DNA of 64,000 nt from Bauldia sp. (GCA_026126025.1 JAHCJZ010000001.1:269937-333936); one strand, 5' to 3'. Positions 19,094 to 28,299 are shown, counted from the first letter of the stretch. Notes: a model not told the origin generated them from the letters alone. Program-made: numbers and translations.

Positions 19094-20169
19094 CCATCCT
19101 CCTCGTGCAACAGGACCGTTACGCTCACAAGGGTCGCAAGCACTGCCGGAGCCCACGCGGCAACCGCCGGGGGGACCACCCCGCCCCGGCCAAGATCGCG
19201 GGAAACCTCCAACAACAGGTAAAGCAGAAAGCCGCTGACCGCGCCAGCAACGATGAGCCGCCCCACGCCGAGGGTTCGCGAGAAGCGCAGCGAAACCACG
19301 GCCGCGATGAGGACCATGGCGGCCAGGAGGAGCGGCAGCGACAGGAGCTCGTGAAGCCTGAGGCGCAAATGGTTCGCCGGCAGCGCCGAAGCGTTGGCGA
19401 TCGCGATGAGGTCGGGGAGTTGCCAAAAGGGTACGGTCTCCGGGTCGGCGAAGGTCTCGCCGATCTGGGCGGGCGTGAGGTTGGTCGGGAGCCGGTAGCG
19501 CTCCTGCTGCGCCGGAAGGCGCCCTTCGGCGGAGACGAGCGGCTCGTCGATGAGCCACTCCCCCTCACGCAGCCGCGCCGTGGGCGCATCGACGCGCTCG
19601 CGGAGCGTCCCGTCCTCGTTGAACACGAACGCCGTGACGCCGCGCAGCACCGTGCCTTCCCGGGCGGTCTGCGCCGCGCCGATGATCGAGGGTCCGTCGG
19701 CGCCGTTCTGCCGGAGCCAGATCTGCCCGTCGGTCGTCAGCGACGAGCGGCTTTCGCCGACGCCTTTGGCGACCGACGCTTCGCGAAGCGCGGCGGCGCC
19801 CGGGCTGTAGAGCGCGATCATCACGATGCCGACGAGCACGGCGACCGCAACCGCCGGCACGAGCAGCTGCCATGCCGACATCCCCGCCGCGCGCACGACC
19901 GTCAGCTCGAGGCGCCGGTTGAGCGAGACGAAGGTGATGATCGCGCCGAAGAGGGTCGCGAACGGGATCAGGAGGTCCGCCAGCGACGGGCCGCGGAGGA
20001 GGGCCGCCAGCGCGGCGTCGGTGACGTCGAAGACGCCCGGCGTGATCCAGCGCGCGAGCTGCGTGAAGTCGAGGATGGTGATCAGAAGGAGCCCGATCAC
20101 GAAGAGAACCACGATGGCGACCGTCAGGCGCCAGGCGATGTGCCGCGACAGGGTGAGCCCGATCCTCAC
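19090..20169 (-). CDS. lptG: LPS export ABC transporter permease LptG
   Basis: Inner-membrane partner of LptF in the LptB2FG machine that extracts LPS. The 359 residues show the N-terminal membrane segments (FVIGLLLITILDF), a periplasmic jellyroll domain and C-terminal membrane segments. It starts with GTG at 20169, overlapping the lptF stop (GTGA), and ends overlapping lptD (ATGA). Both overlaps argue for translational coupling in lptF-lptG-lptD. Confidence 0.94.
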   Translation of the reverse strand: MRIGLTLSRHIAWRLTVAIVVLFVIGLLLITILDFTQLARWITPGVFDVTDAALAALLRGPSLADLLIPFATLFGAIITFVSLNRRLELTVVRAAGMSAWQLLVPAVAVAVLVGIVMIALYSPGAAALREASVAKGVGESRSSLTTDGQIWLRQNGADGPSIIGAAQTAREGTVLRGVTAFVFNEDGTLRERVDAPTARLREGEWLIDEPLVSAEGRLPAQQERYRLPTNLTPAQIGETFADPETVPFWQLPDLIAIANASALPANHLRLRLHELLSLPLLLAAMVLIAAVVSLRFSRTLGVGRLIVAGAVSGFLLYLLLEVSRDLGRGGVVPPAVAAWAPAVLATLVSVTVLLHEEDG

Positions 20170-21317
20170 GGTCCGGCCGCCCGCCGTCGCGCGAGGCCGG
20201 GCGCCCGGATGCGCAGCCACGACGGGACCGTCACCTGCCGGCCGCTCGCCATCACGCCGATCGGCACGATCGTCGCCAGCAGCGGCAGCCCATAGCCGAG
20301 CGGCATCATGGCGGGGTCGGCGTCGAGGCCGCCGTCGAGGGAGAGGCCGACTGCCATGACCACGCCGCCCGCCGCCGCCGCGGCGGTGATGAGCCAGCCG
20401 CGGCCGCGCCGGTTGGAGCGCGGCGTGCCGAGGAACATCGCCGGCACGAAGGCCAGCGCCAGCGCGTAGAGCGGCGTCGTGATCCGGTTGTGCAACTCGC
20501 CGGTGTAGCGATAGGGGTTGGCCACGAAGATCGGATCGCTTGGGTCCGGGTCGAGGAGGTAGCCGACCGGCCGCTCCGCCGGGCCGACCGTCGCCTGCTC
20601 GGCGCGCACGATCAGCGCCGAGAGATCGAACGCGTATTCCGCGAACTGGATGACGCGGAGCGTGCCGGTCGCACGCTCCTGCCGCTGCACCTGGCCGTCC
20701 GTCATCCGCAGATAGGAGCGGCCCGATCCTTCGACCGCCGCCCCCGACCGCGCCAGATAGGCGATCGTCTGGTCGGCATCGCGCTGGTCGAAGACGAAGA
20801 TGTCGAGGAGCGTGCCGTCCGGCCTGCGGTCGCCGACATAGATCGTCACGTCGCGATCGAGCGACCGGAACTGGCCCGGCTGGATCACCGACGTCAGGAG
20901 ATTGGCGTTGACGTCGGCGATGAGGTCGCTGCTCGCCCGCAGCGCCGCCGGCCCGAAGAAGAGCGACGAGCTCGCGACGAGGATCGCGACCGGGATCGCG
21001 AGGAGCAGGATCGGGCGGATCAGGAGGGCGGGGGAGATACCGCCCGCGGCGAGGCTGATCAGCTCCGAATCGGCGTTGAGGCTGTTGAGGGCGTAGATCA
21101 CCGCGATCAGCACCGTGATCGGCGCGATGATCGTCACTAGGCTCGGCAGGAGGAGGACCGTCGCCTCCAGGAAGACCCACAGCCCCTGGCCGCGATCGGT
21201 GACGAGACTGATCTCGCGCAGCGCCTGGGACGCCCAGATCGAGGCGGCCAGCGCCGGGAAGGCGACCAGGAAGGCCGCCAGCAGACGCCTGAAGATGTAA
21301 CGCTGGGCAAGGCTCAC
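20166..21317 (-). CDS. lptF: LPS export ABC transporter permease LptF
   Basis: Begins SLAQRYIFRRLLAAFLVAFP after a GTG at 21317; GAGGA lies 8 bases upstream. An ATG at 21389 is in frame but would add a non-conserved 24 residues. Typical YjgP/YjgQ permease layout of 383 residues with membrane segments at each end and a periplasmic domain between. First gene of the LPS-transport operon, divergent from pepA. Confidence 0.93.
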   Translation of the reverse strand: MSLAQRYIFRRLLAAFLVAFPALAASIWASQALREISLVTDRGQGLWVFLEATVLLLPSLVTIIAPITVLIAVIYALNSLNADSELISLAAGGISPALLIRPILLLAIPVAILVASSSLFFGPAALRASSDLIADVNANLLTSVIQPGQFRSLDRDVTIYVGDRRPDGTLLDIFVFDQRDADQTIAYLARSGAAVEGSGRSYLRMTDGQVQRQERATGTLRVIQFAEYAFDLSALIVRAEQATVGPAERPVGYLLDPDPSDPIFVANPYRYTGELHNRITTPLYALALAFVPAMFLGTPRSNRRGRGWLITAAAAAGGVVMAVGLSLDGGLDADPAMMPLGYGLPLLATIVPIGVMASGRQVTVPSWLRIRAPGLARRRAAGP

Positions 21318-21478
21318 GGCCGTTCCTCGACTCCTCCCGGGGATGTTATGGGGTCGGCGGGCCGCCGAAGGCCAGCACCCGTCGCACAACCCTTGCGTTC
21401 GCTGCCATGCGCGGCGAGATTGGCGCGCTTTCGTCGCAAAGCCCGTCGTCTCTCCCCAACCCGCGCCGCGAGATATCC

Positions 21479-22984
21479 ATGGCTGTCCTTCCGACCGTCA
21501 CCTTTGCCAAGCCCGGATCGGCCCTGTCCGGAACCGTCGTCGTCTTCACCAATGAGGAATTCCGGTTCGGTCCGCAGGCCGGCGCCCTCAGGCTCCAGCG
21601 CGTCGTCGAGCGCGCCGCCGCCGCCGCCGACTTCAAGGGCAAGCCGCGCAGCACGCTCGACATGCTGGCGCCGCCAGTCGAGAGCGCGGACCGGCTCCTC
21701 GTCGTCGGTCTGGCCAAGGGCGCGGACAAGGCGCCGAGCCACGACTGGCTGAAGCTCGGCGGCGCGGTGATCGCCAAGCTGCGGCGCGGGCATCCGGCGA
21801 CGGTGCTGCTCGAGCAGCCCGACGGGAAGCCGGTGCCGGCCGAGGCTGCCGCGGATTTCTGCCTCGGCGCGGCGCTGCGCGCCTACACCTTCGACAAATA
21901 CAAAAGCAATGGCGGCGACGACGAGGAGTCCGAGCAGGGCAAGGAATCGCCGCCCGCCCTCACGGTGCTCGTCGACGATCCGGCGAAGGCGAAGCGCGCC
22001 TGGACGAGCCGGCTCGCCGCCGCCGGCGGGGTCTACCTCGCGCGCGACCTCGTCAACGAGCCCGCCAACGTGCTCGGCCCGGTCGAATATGCCGAGCGGG
22101 TCAAGGAGCTGGAATCGCTCGGCGTCGAGGTGACGATCTTCACCGAGAAGGATCTGCGCAAGCTCGGCATGGGCGCCTATCTCGGCGTCGCGCAGGGCTC
22201 CTCCCGCCCGCCGCGCATGGTGATGATGCGCTGGAACGGCGGCAAGGCGAAGGAGAAGCCGGTCGCGCTGATCGGGAAGGGCGTAGTGTTCGACACCGGC
22301 GGCATCTCGATCAAGCCGGCCGCCGGCATGGAGGACATGAAGGGCGACATGGGCGGCTCCGCCGCCGTGGTCGGCGCCATCGCGACGCTGGCGAGCCGCA
22401 AGGCCAAGGTCAACGCGCTCGGCATCGTCGGCCTGGTGGAGAACATGCCGGACGCCAACGCGCAGCGGCCCGGCGACATCCTCACCTCGATGGCCGGCAT
22501 CACCATCGAGGTGAACAACACCGACGCGGAGGGCCGGCTCGTGCTCTGCGACCTCCTCCATTATGTCGAGAAGGAGTACCAGCCGCGGGTGATGATCGAC
22601 CTCGCCACGCTGACCGGGGCGATCATCGTCGCCCTCGGCCACCACTATGCAGGCTTCTACGCCACCGACGACAAGCTCGCGGCCAATCTCAGCGCCGCCG
22701 GCGAGGCGACGGGCGAGCGGGTGTGGCGCATGCCGCTCGGCCCGGAATACGACAAGCAGATCCGCTCGCGCTTCGCCGACATCAAGAACAGCTCCGGACG
22801 CGAAGGGGCGTCGATCACCGCGGCGCAGTTCCTCAAGCGCTTCGTCAAGGAGACGCCCTGGGCGCATATCGACATCGCCGGCACCGCGATCGCCTCGCCG
22901 GCGACTGACGTCAACAAATCTTGGGGCTCCGGCTACGGCGTCCGCCTCCTCGACCGCCTCATCGCCGATACCTATGAGGGGTAG
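21479..22984 (+). CDS. pepA: Leucyl aminopeptidase (M17 family)
   Basis: Dinuclear metal aminopeptidase removing N-terminal residues from peptides. The metal and catalytic motifs are GKGVVFDTGGISIKPA and NNTDAEGRLVLCDLL; 501 residues. The ATG at 21479 (MAVLPTVTFAK) is preferred over an upstream in-frame start that gives a low-complexity extension. In related genomes pepA is followed by holC; here a toxin-antitoxin pair is in between. Confidence 0.95.
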   Translation: MAVLPTVTFAKPGSALSGTVVVFTNEEFRFGPQAGALRLQRVVERAAAAADFKGKPRSTLDMLAPPVESADRLLVVGLAKGADKAPSHDWLKLGGAVIAKLRRGHPATVLLEQPDGKPVPAEAAADFCLGAALRAYTFDKYKSNGGDDEESEQGKESPPALTVLVDDPAKAKRAWTSRLAAAGGVYLARDLVNEPANVLGPVEYAERVKELESLGVEVTIFTEKDLRKLGMGAYLGVAQGSSRPPRMVMMRWNGGKAKEKPVALIGKGVVFDTGGISIKPAAGMEDMKGDMGGSAAVVGAIATLASRKAKVNALGIVGLVENMPDANAQRPGDILTSMAGITIEVNNTDAEGRLVLCDLLHYVEKEYQPRVMIDLATLTGAIIVALGHHYAGFYATDDKLAANLSAAGEATGERVWRMPLGPEYDKQIRSRFADIKNSSGREGASITAAQFLKRFVKETPWAHIDIAGTAIASPATDVNKSWGSGYGVRLLDRLIADTYEG

Positions 22985-23024
22985 CGGCGTTGAAGGATCG
23001 GCGAGGCAGACCTAGGATGAGGCC

Positions 23025-23252
23025 ATGACGAGGCTTCTGGAAACCGCCATCGAGCGGCTGCGCGAATTGCCCGACGAGGTGCAGGACGACCTCGCGGGGG
23101 CGCTGATGTCGCTGATGAATCTCGCCCACTCCGACGAAGGGCTCGATGAGGAAACCCGCCTCGCGATCGCCGAGGCACTGGATCAGGCGGATCGCGGCGA
23201 GTTCGCGTCCGACATCGAGATCGCCGCGGTCTTCGGCCGTCCGCTCGTGTGA
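23025..23252 (+). CDS. ParD-like antitoxin
   Basis: 75 acidic residues with a helical, dimerisation-type N-terminus (LLETAIERLRELPDEVQDD) and a C-terminus containing DIEIAAVFGRP, as in small antitoxins paired with ParE/RelE toxins. AGGATGAGG precedes the ATG. It overlaps the toxin start by 4 bases (GTGA). Antitoxin identity rests on size, charge and pairing; the DNA-binding fold is not obvious by eye. Confidence 0.7.
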   Translation: MTRLLETAIERLRELPDEVQDDLAGALMSLMNLAHSDEGLDEETRLAIAEALDQADRGEFASDIEIAAVFGRPLV

Positions 23253-23536
23253 CGATACGGCTTTCGCCGCGAGCTCTGCGCGATACTGAGTCGATCCTGG
23301 CGTATCTCTTGGAGCGGAGCCCCGCCGCCGCAATCGGCCTTCGGGAGTCACTTGCCCGATCGATCGAGGCCATCGGCGTCTTTCCGGCCGCCGGACGGGA
23401 GTGCCTGCCCGGCGTCCGCGTCACCGCCTTGCGACGTTATCCGTACCTTGTGTATTGGCGTGTCGAGCGCGACGGTGTCACCGTTCTCCACATCCGGCAC
23501 GCGTCCCGCCGTCCGTGGCGGGGCATCAGGTCATGA
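23249..23536 (+). CDS. RelE/ParE-family toxin
   Basis: 95 basic residues: SPRALRDTESILAYLLERSP at the N-terminus, then GRECLPGVRVTALRRYPYLVYWRV and VLHIRHASRRPW, the ParE/RelE pattern (helical hairpin followed by a beta-sheet ending in HxxR). ParE members poison gyrase and RelE members cut mRNA; the sequence alone does not say which. GTG start in the 4-base overlap with the antitoxin; the stop overlaps the holC ATG (ATGA). Confidence 0.85.
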   Translation: MTIRLSPRALRDTESILAYLLERSPAAAIGLRESLARSIEAIGVFPAAGRECLPGVRVTALRRYPYLVYWRVERDGVTVLHIRHASRRPWRGIRS

Positions 23537-23979
23537 CCGAAGTCCTCTTCTACCACCTGCAGCGCCAGCCGCTGGAGGCCGTGTTGCCGGCGCTCTTGGA
23601 GCGCTCGCTGGAGCGCGGATGGCGGGTGGTGGTGCAGGCCGGCTCGCGCGAGCGCGTCGAAGCGCTCGACGCGCATCTTTGGACCTATCGCGACGAATCC
23701 TTCCTGCCGCACGGCATCGACGCCGAGACGGCCGCCGAGCAGCCGGTCTTCCTCACCGAGGGCGAGATCAACCCCAACCGCGCCGATGTCCGCTTCGTCG
23801 TCGACGGCGCCGCCATGGGGACTGTCAACGGCTATCAGCGCGTCGTCCTGATGTTCGACGGCAATGACGAAGCCGCGGTCGCCGCCGCCCGCGAGGCATG
23901 GAAGGGCCTAAAGGACGCCGGTCACAACGCGACCTACTGGCAGCAGAACGACGCCGGTCGCTGGGAGAAGAAGGCCTGA
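23533..23979 (+). CDS. holC: DNA polymerase III subunit chi
   Basis: Links the clamp-loader to single-strand binding protein. Begins MTEVLFYHLQRQPLEAVLPALLER, the HolC signature, and continues VFLTEGEINPNRADVRFVVDG; 148 residues. The ATG at 23533 overlaps the toxin stop, so in this genome holC translation is coupled to the toxin gene rather than to pepA. Confidence 0.94.
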   Translation: MTEVLFYHLQRQPLEAVLPALLERSLERGWRVVVQAGSRERVEALDAHLWTYRDESFLPHGIDAETAAEQPVFLTEGEINPNRADVRFVVDGAAMGTVNGYQRVVLMFDGNDEAAVAAAREAWKGLKDAGHNATYWQQNDAGRWEKKA

Positions 23980-23997
23980 TTTGCGAAAGCGGTCGGC

Positions 23998-24028
23998 AAG
24001 CCCGGCAACTTTTTTGATTGGGGCTTTT
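23998..24028 (+). terminator. Weak terminator-like stem after holC
   Basis: AAGCCC at 23998-24003 pairs with GGGCTT at 24021-24026, followed by TTTT. The 17-base loop is large and itself T-rich, so this is a marginal intrinsic terminator ending the pepA-TA-holC unit before the barrel gene. Confidence 0.3.
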
Positions 24029-24114
24029 GCACAAAAGCGACAGTCGGCTGCGGCAGTGAATGCTAGCGTCCCCGCCAAAGCTCGGCGAATCGCCGCGGGC
24101 AACAGGGGGCCCTC

Positions 24115-24798
24115 ATGAAGAAATTCGTTCTGGCAGCAGCCGCTACCGCAGTATTCGCAGGCGGGGCGCTGGCCGCAGACCTTCCGCCGCCGCCACCGCC
24201 GCCGGAAGCCCAGCCGGCATTCAGCTGGGAGCACACGATCTATATCGGCCTGCAGGGCGGCTACGGCGTCGGCTACAAGGACTGGCTCTACAATTCAGGG
24301 CTGGGCGGCGACAACATCCATCAGGTTCGCGGCTGGCTGGCGGGCGTCCAGGCCGGCATCAACGTTCAGCGGGCGAACTTCGTGATCGGCACGGAGGCTG
24401 ACTGGAACTGGAGCAATGTCGAGGGCAGTGCTCTGTGTCCGCCGCCCGACCTGATGTGCACGTCGCAAATCAACTGGATCGCGACCTGGACCGCCCGCGC
24501 CGGCGTGATGGCGGGGCGAACGCTCCTCTATGTCGAAGGCGGTTTCGCCGCAGCCAACGAGACCTTCGTGGACACCTACACCGGAATCGTCCCTCCGATC
24601 GTTACCGCGGAGACCGTGATGAACTACGGCTGGACCGTCGGTGGCGGCGTGGAGCTCAAGGTCGGCTCTTCCATGGCGATCGACCTCGAATACAGCTACG
24701 TCAATTTCGGCACCGACGACTACATCGTCGGCGCGTCACCGCTCACCGTGACGCAGTCCCTCCACATGCTGCGGTTCGGCGTAAACCGGCTGTTCTAG
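24115..24798 (+). CDS. Outer-membrane beta-barrel protein (Omp25-like), paralogue 1
   Basis: 227 residues. Signal peptide of about 21 residues ending GGALAAD, then a Pro-rich stretch (PPPPPPP), then a small barrel with Gly/aromatic alternation (YIGLQGGYGVGYKDW, TEADWNWSN) and the C-terminal LHMLRFGVNRLF ending in Phe, as needed for barrel insertion. Resembles the Omp25/Omp31 family of Rhizobiales. GGGGG lies just before the ATG. Highly similar to the gene at 25196 along its whole length, so tandem duplication is likely. Confidence 0.85.
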   Translation: MKKFVLAAAATAVFAGGALAADLPPPPPPPEAQPAFSWEHTIYIGLQGGYGVGYKDWLYNSGLGGDNIHQVRGWLAGVQAGINVQRANFVIGTEADWNWSNVEGSALCPPPDLMCTSQINWIATWTARAGVMAGRTLLYVEGGFAAANETFVDTYTGIVPPIVTAETVMNYGWTVGGGVELKVGSSMAIDLEYSYVNFGTDDYIVGASPLTVTQSLHMLRFGVNRLF

Positions 24799-25195
24799 CG
24801 CGCGGGTCCGAACCGAAGCGGCCGAGGGGATTCTCGCGGCCCGGCCGATGGTTCGCGGCGCCCCGCCGTCCGCGGCGAGAAAGGCCTGACGAGGCCGCAA
24901 GCGCCGGGTTTCGGCCTCCCAGCCGTTAACGAATCGTGGCTGTGGTGGCGAGGACACAGACAGGGCGGGCCAAGCGGCGGTAGGCTGCCTGTTCGGCGCG
25001 GTTTGTGTGCAACTGGGGCGGCGCCATGAAACGGTCCGTAGCTCCGCTGCCCCGCGCTGGACTCGACCGTTACCCAGTCGCTGCACCTCATCCGGCTCGG
25101 GGTCAGCAAAAAGCGTTCTGTGGCATGGTTTGACGACAGTCTGAGCGAGCCTTGCTGACACCCACGGGGGCGTCGGCTCGTCCCGGGGGGGTGTC
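24799..25195 (+). pseudogene. Gap with relic 3' end of a third Omp25-like paralogue
   Basis: 397 bases with no intact gene. From about 25063 one frame reads STVTQSLHLIRLGVSKK, nearly identical to the C-termini of the flanking genes (TVTQSLHMLRFGVNRLF and IVTQSLHMVRLGVNRLF). Upstream the frame is closed by stops at 25027 and 25033, and downstream it runs past the normal Phe end to a stop at about 25156. Only the last barrel strand is recognisable, so this is the remnant of a deleted middle copy. The remainder presumably carries the promoter of the next gene. Confidence 0.6.
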
Positions 25196-25855
25196 ATGAA
25201 GAAAATCCTTGTCGCAGCGGCTGTCGCCGCAGCCTTCACGGGTCCGGCGCTGGCGGCGGACATCGCACCGCCGCCTCCACCGGTCGTCGAGCCGGCACCC
25301 CAGTTCAGCTGGGTGCACACGATCTACATCGGCGGACAGCTGGGTTACGGCCTCGGCTACAAGGACTGGGATTACATCGGTCCCAATACGCATCAGGTGC
25401 GCGGTCTGCTGGCCGGTGTTCAGGGCGGCATCAACGTTCGGCGCGGCAACCTCGTCGTCGGCGCCGAAGCCGACTGGAACTGGAGCAACATCATTGGCAG
25501 CGCCGACTGCCCGGTCATGTTCACCTGCATCTCCGAGATCAACTGGATCGCAACCTGGACCGCCCGCGCCGGCATCATGGCAGGTCCGGCTCTGCTCTAT
25601 CTCGAGGGCGGTGTCGCGGTCGCAAACGAAACGTTCACCGACATCACGCCGGTTGAGACTGACATCATCACCGTCCGGAATCTTGGCTGGACGGTCGGCG
25701 GCGGCGCCGAGTTCAGCGTCGGCACCAACTGGGCGATCGACCTCGAATACAGCTATGTCGATTTCGGGACCGATACATATGACGGGCTCAGTGGCGAGCT
25801 GATCGTGACCCAGTCGCTCCACATGGTCAGGCTTGGCGTGAACCGCCTTTTCTGA
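25196..25855 (+). CDS. Outer-membrane beta-barrel protein (Omp25-like), paralogue 2
   Basis: 219 residues with the same plan as the gene at 24115: signal peptide ending ALAAD, Pro-rich linker (IAPPPPPVVEPAP), an eight-stranded-type barrel (HTIYIGGQLGYGLGYKDW, EADWNWSNIIG, LEGGVAVANETF) and terminal LHMVRLGVNRLF. A G-rich Shine-Dalgarno (GGGGGGGTG) precedes the ATG. An intrinsic terminator follows 21 bases after the stop. Confidence 0.85.
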   Translation: MKKILVAAAVAAAFTGPALAADIAPPPPPVVEPAPQFSWVHTIYIGGQLGYGLGYKDWDYIGPNTHQVRGLLAGVQGGINVRRGNLVVGAEADWNWSNIIGSADCPVMFTCISEINWIATWTARAGIMAGPALLYLEGGVAVANETFTDITPVETDIITVRNLGWTVGGGAEFSVGTNWAIDLEYSYVDFGTDTYDGLSGELIVTQSLHMVRLGVNRLF

Positions 25856-25876
25856 TCTTCGTGACGCCAGTCTCAG

Positions 25877-25901
25877 AAGGCCCGGCATCGTCGGGCCTTT
25901 T
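25877..25901 (+). terminator. Intrinsic terminator after Omp paralogue 2
   Basis: AAGGCCCG (25877-25884), short loop, CGGGCCTT (25892-25899), then TTTT. It lies 21 bases downstream of the barrel-gene stop. It may also act for the ABC-F gene arriving on the other strand, since the stem is followed by CT-rich sequence there. Confidence 0.75.
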
Positions 25902-25930
25902 GCTTCGCCGGCCTCTGGATCGGGATCGAC

Positions 25931-27811
25931 CTAGCCGGCGCCGTCCGCCGCCTCGTATTCCGCGCTGAGCGCGAGCCAGGCCTCCTCGGCCTGGGCGAGC
26001 TGGCGCCCGGCGTCCGCCTTCGCGCGGGCGTGCCCGGCGGCCGCAGCGGGGTCGCGCGTGTACAGGGCGGGATCGGCGAGCAGCGCATCGAGCCGCTGAA
26101 TCTCTTTCTCAAGGCGCGCCATCAAGGACTGGGAATCCTTGATCTTCTTGCGCATCGGCGCCAGCGCCTCGCGGCGTTGCGCCGCCTCGCGCCGTCGCTC
26201 GCCGGCGTTCGGCTTCGCGGCGTCGTCGCCGCGGCCGCGGGCGCCGCCGCGATCGTCGAGGACGCGCCGGCGGTAGTCGTCGAGGTCGCCGTCGAACGGG
26301 CGGACGGTGCCGTCCGCCACCAGCCACAGCCGGTCGACGGTCGCCTCCAGGAGGTGGCGGTCATGGCTGATGATGATGACGGCGCCGGCATAGTCGTTGA
26401 GGGCGCGGATCAGCGCCTCGCGGCTGTCGATGTCGAGATGGTTGGTCGGCTCGTCGAGAATGAGGAGGTTCGGCGCGCCGAAGGCGGCGAGCCCGAGGAG
26501 GAGGCGCGCCTTCTCGCCGCCGGAGAGCTCGCGCGTCGGCGTGTCCATCTTCGCGCCGGGAAAGCCGAGCGCGCCGGTGCGCGCCCGCACCCGCGCCGGC
26601 AGCTCGCCCGGCATCAGACGGCGGACATGGTCGGCCGCCGAGCCGTCGGGATCGAGCTCGTCCAGCTGGTGCTGCGCGAAATAGCCGACGGAAAGGCGCG
26701 GCGAGCCGCGCATCTCGCCCGCCATCGGCTTGAGGCGGCCGGAGATCAGCTTGGCGAAGGTCGATTTGCCGTTGCCGTTCTGGCCAAGGAGCCCGACCCG
26801 GTCGTCGACGTCGAGCCGGAGGTCGAGCTGCGACAGCACCGCCCGTTCGCCATAGCCGACCGCGACGTGATCGAGCGCGACCAGCGGCGGGGCGGCGGGC
26901 TTGGCCGGATCAGGGAAGCTGAAGCCGTAGACATGCTCGTCGACCAGCTCGGCGATCGGCTCCATCCGCTCCAGCATCTTGAGGCGCGACTGGGCCTGCC
27001 GCGCCTTGGTCGCCTTCGCCCGGAAGCGGTCGACGAAGGCCTGCATGTGGGCGCGCGCCGCTTCCTGCTTGACCCGCGCCTTCGCCTGCAGCGCCTGCCG
27101 CTCGCGGCGCTGGCGGTCGAACTGCGTGTAGCCGCCGCGATAGGGAACGAGCTTGCCGTCGTCGATATGGACGATCATCTCGACCGCCGCGTCGAGGAGG
27201 TCGCGGTCATGCGAGACCACGATCACGGTGTGGCGGTAGCGCGCGAGGAAGGCGTGAAGCCACAGCGTGCCCTCGAGGTCGAGATAATTGGTCGGCTCGT
27301 CGAGGAGGAGAAGGTCCGGCTCGGCGAAAAGCACCGCCGCGAGCGCGACCCGCATCCGCCAGCCCCCCGACAGCGCCGAGCACGGGCCGCGCTGCGTTGC
27401 GGCATCGAAGCCGAGGCCGGAGAGGATCGCGCCGGCGCGGGCTTCGGCCGAATGCGCGCCGATGTCGACCAGCCGCGTCTGGATCTCGGCGATGCGGTGC
27501 GGGTCGGTTTCGGTCGCGGCGGCCGCAAGGAGCGCCGCCCGCTCGCGGTCGCCCGCCATCACCACCTCCAGCAGCGTCTCCGGACCGGACGGTGCCTCCT
27601 GCGCGACCTGGCCGATCCGCGCGCCGCGCGGCATCGCGATGTCGCCGCTCTCCGGCGCGAGCTCGCCGGTGATCAGCTTGAGCAGCGTCGTTTTCCCCGC
27701 GCCGTTGCGGCCGACGAGGCCGGCGCGGGTGCCCGCGGGCAGGCTGACGCTGGCGCCGGAGAGGAGGACCCGGTCGCCGATGCGGTAGGTGAGGTTGCCG
27801 ATCTGCAGCAT
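25931..27811 (-). CDS. ABC-F family ATPase (Uup/EttA-like)
   Basis: 626 residues with two ATP-binding domains and no membrane segments. Domain 1 has Walker A GRNGAGKTT (about 34-42) and signature LSGGWRMRV; domain 2 has GQNGNGKST and LSGGEKARLLL. Between them is the charged ABC-tran-Xtn linker (KQEAARAHMQAFVDRFRAKA), and the C-terminus is a coiled coil. ABC-F proteins act on ribosomes or on DNA (Uup). The ATG at 27811 (MLQIGNLTYRIGDRVLL) is the family start. Confidence 0.92.
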   Translation of the reverse strand: MLQIGNLTYRIGDRVLLSGASVSLPAGTRAGLVGRNGAGKTTLLKLITGELAPESGDIAMPRGARIGQVAQEAPSGPETLLEVVMAGDRERAALLAAAATETDPHRIAEIQTRLVDIGAHSAEARAGAILSGLGFDAATQRGPCSALSGGWRMRVALAAVLFAEPDLLLLDEPTNYLDLEGTLWLHAFLARYRHTVIVVSHDRDLLDAAVEMIVHIDDGKLVPYRGGYTQFDRQRRERQALQAKARVKQEAARAHMQAFVDRFRAKATKARQAQSRLKMLERMEPIAELVDEHVYGFSFPDPAKPAAPPLVALDHVAVGYGERAVLSQLDLRLDVDDRVGLLGQNGNGKSTFAKLISGRLKPMAGEMRGSPRLSVGYFAQHQLDELDPDGSAADHVRRLMPGELPARVRARTGALGFPGAKMDTPTRELSGGEKARLLLGLAAFGAPNLLILDEPTNHLDIDSREALIRALNDYAGAVIIISHDRHLLEATVDRLWLVADGTVRPFDGDLDDYRRRVLDDRGGARGRGDDAAKPNAGERRREAAQRREALAPMRKKIKDSQSLMARLEKEIQRLDALLADPALYTRDPAAAAGHARAKADAGRQLAQAEEAWLALSAEYEAADGAG

Positions 27812-27909
27812 GGCGCGTGTTTGCCGTGCCTCGGGCGGCGAGAGCAAGAGGGCTTGCCAACGGCCGCGGCGACGGCAAAGTGCCCGCCGCGAACGGGGTG
27901 GGAACGGCA

Positions 27910-28299
27910 ATGTCTTCGAATGGTGAAGTATTGCGGCGCTACGGCGCCGCGTCCGAGGTCGACGACTTCGCGACGATGGGTGCTTTGAAGCACCCCGACT
28001 GGCAGCTGGAGCTGCCGCAGTCGGGCGAGGTTTTCGTCGGCCACGACAATTACGTGGCGATGCGCACCAGCCGCCCCGAGGGGCTGCCCCGGCTCAAGGG
28101 CCTGAGGATGGACGGCGAGGGCGACCATTGGTGGGGCGAGGACATCATCACCTATGGCGACGGCTCGCGCTGGCTGGTGGTGAGCATCGTCACCTTCAAG
28201 GGCGGCCTGATCTGGCGCGAGCGGAGCTACTTCATGCAGCCCTTCCCCGCGCAGCCCGCCCGCGCGCAATGGGTCACGCGCGTCGAACCGGCGCTGTAG
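27910..28299 (+). CDS. NTF2-like (SnoaL-type) protein
   Basis: 129 residues; MSSNGEVLRRYGAASEVDDFATMGALKHPDWQLEL resembles the start of SnoaL/NTF2-like small cone-shaped folds, with WRERSYFMQPF near the end. No catalytic residues can be assigned and no substrate is suggested by the neighbours. Divergent from the ABC-F gene with 98 bases between the starts. A frame extends upstream to 27817 but reads low-complexity sequence. Confidence 0.6.
   Translation: MSSNGEVLRRYGAASEVDDFATMGALKHPDWQLELPQSGEVFVGHDNYVAMRTSRPEGLPRLKGLRMDGEGDHWWGEDIITYGDGSRWLVVSIVTFKGGLIWRERSYFMQPFPAQPARAQWVTRVEPAL

Noticed and set aside
25103..25888. A 261-codon minus-strand frame across the second Omp gene
   Set aside because: Antisense to the intact barrel gene, without family features.
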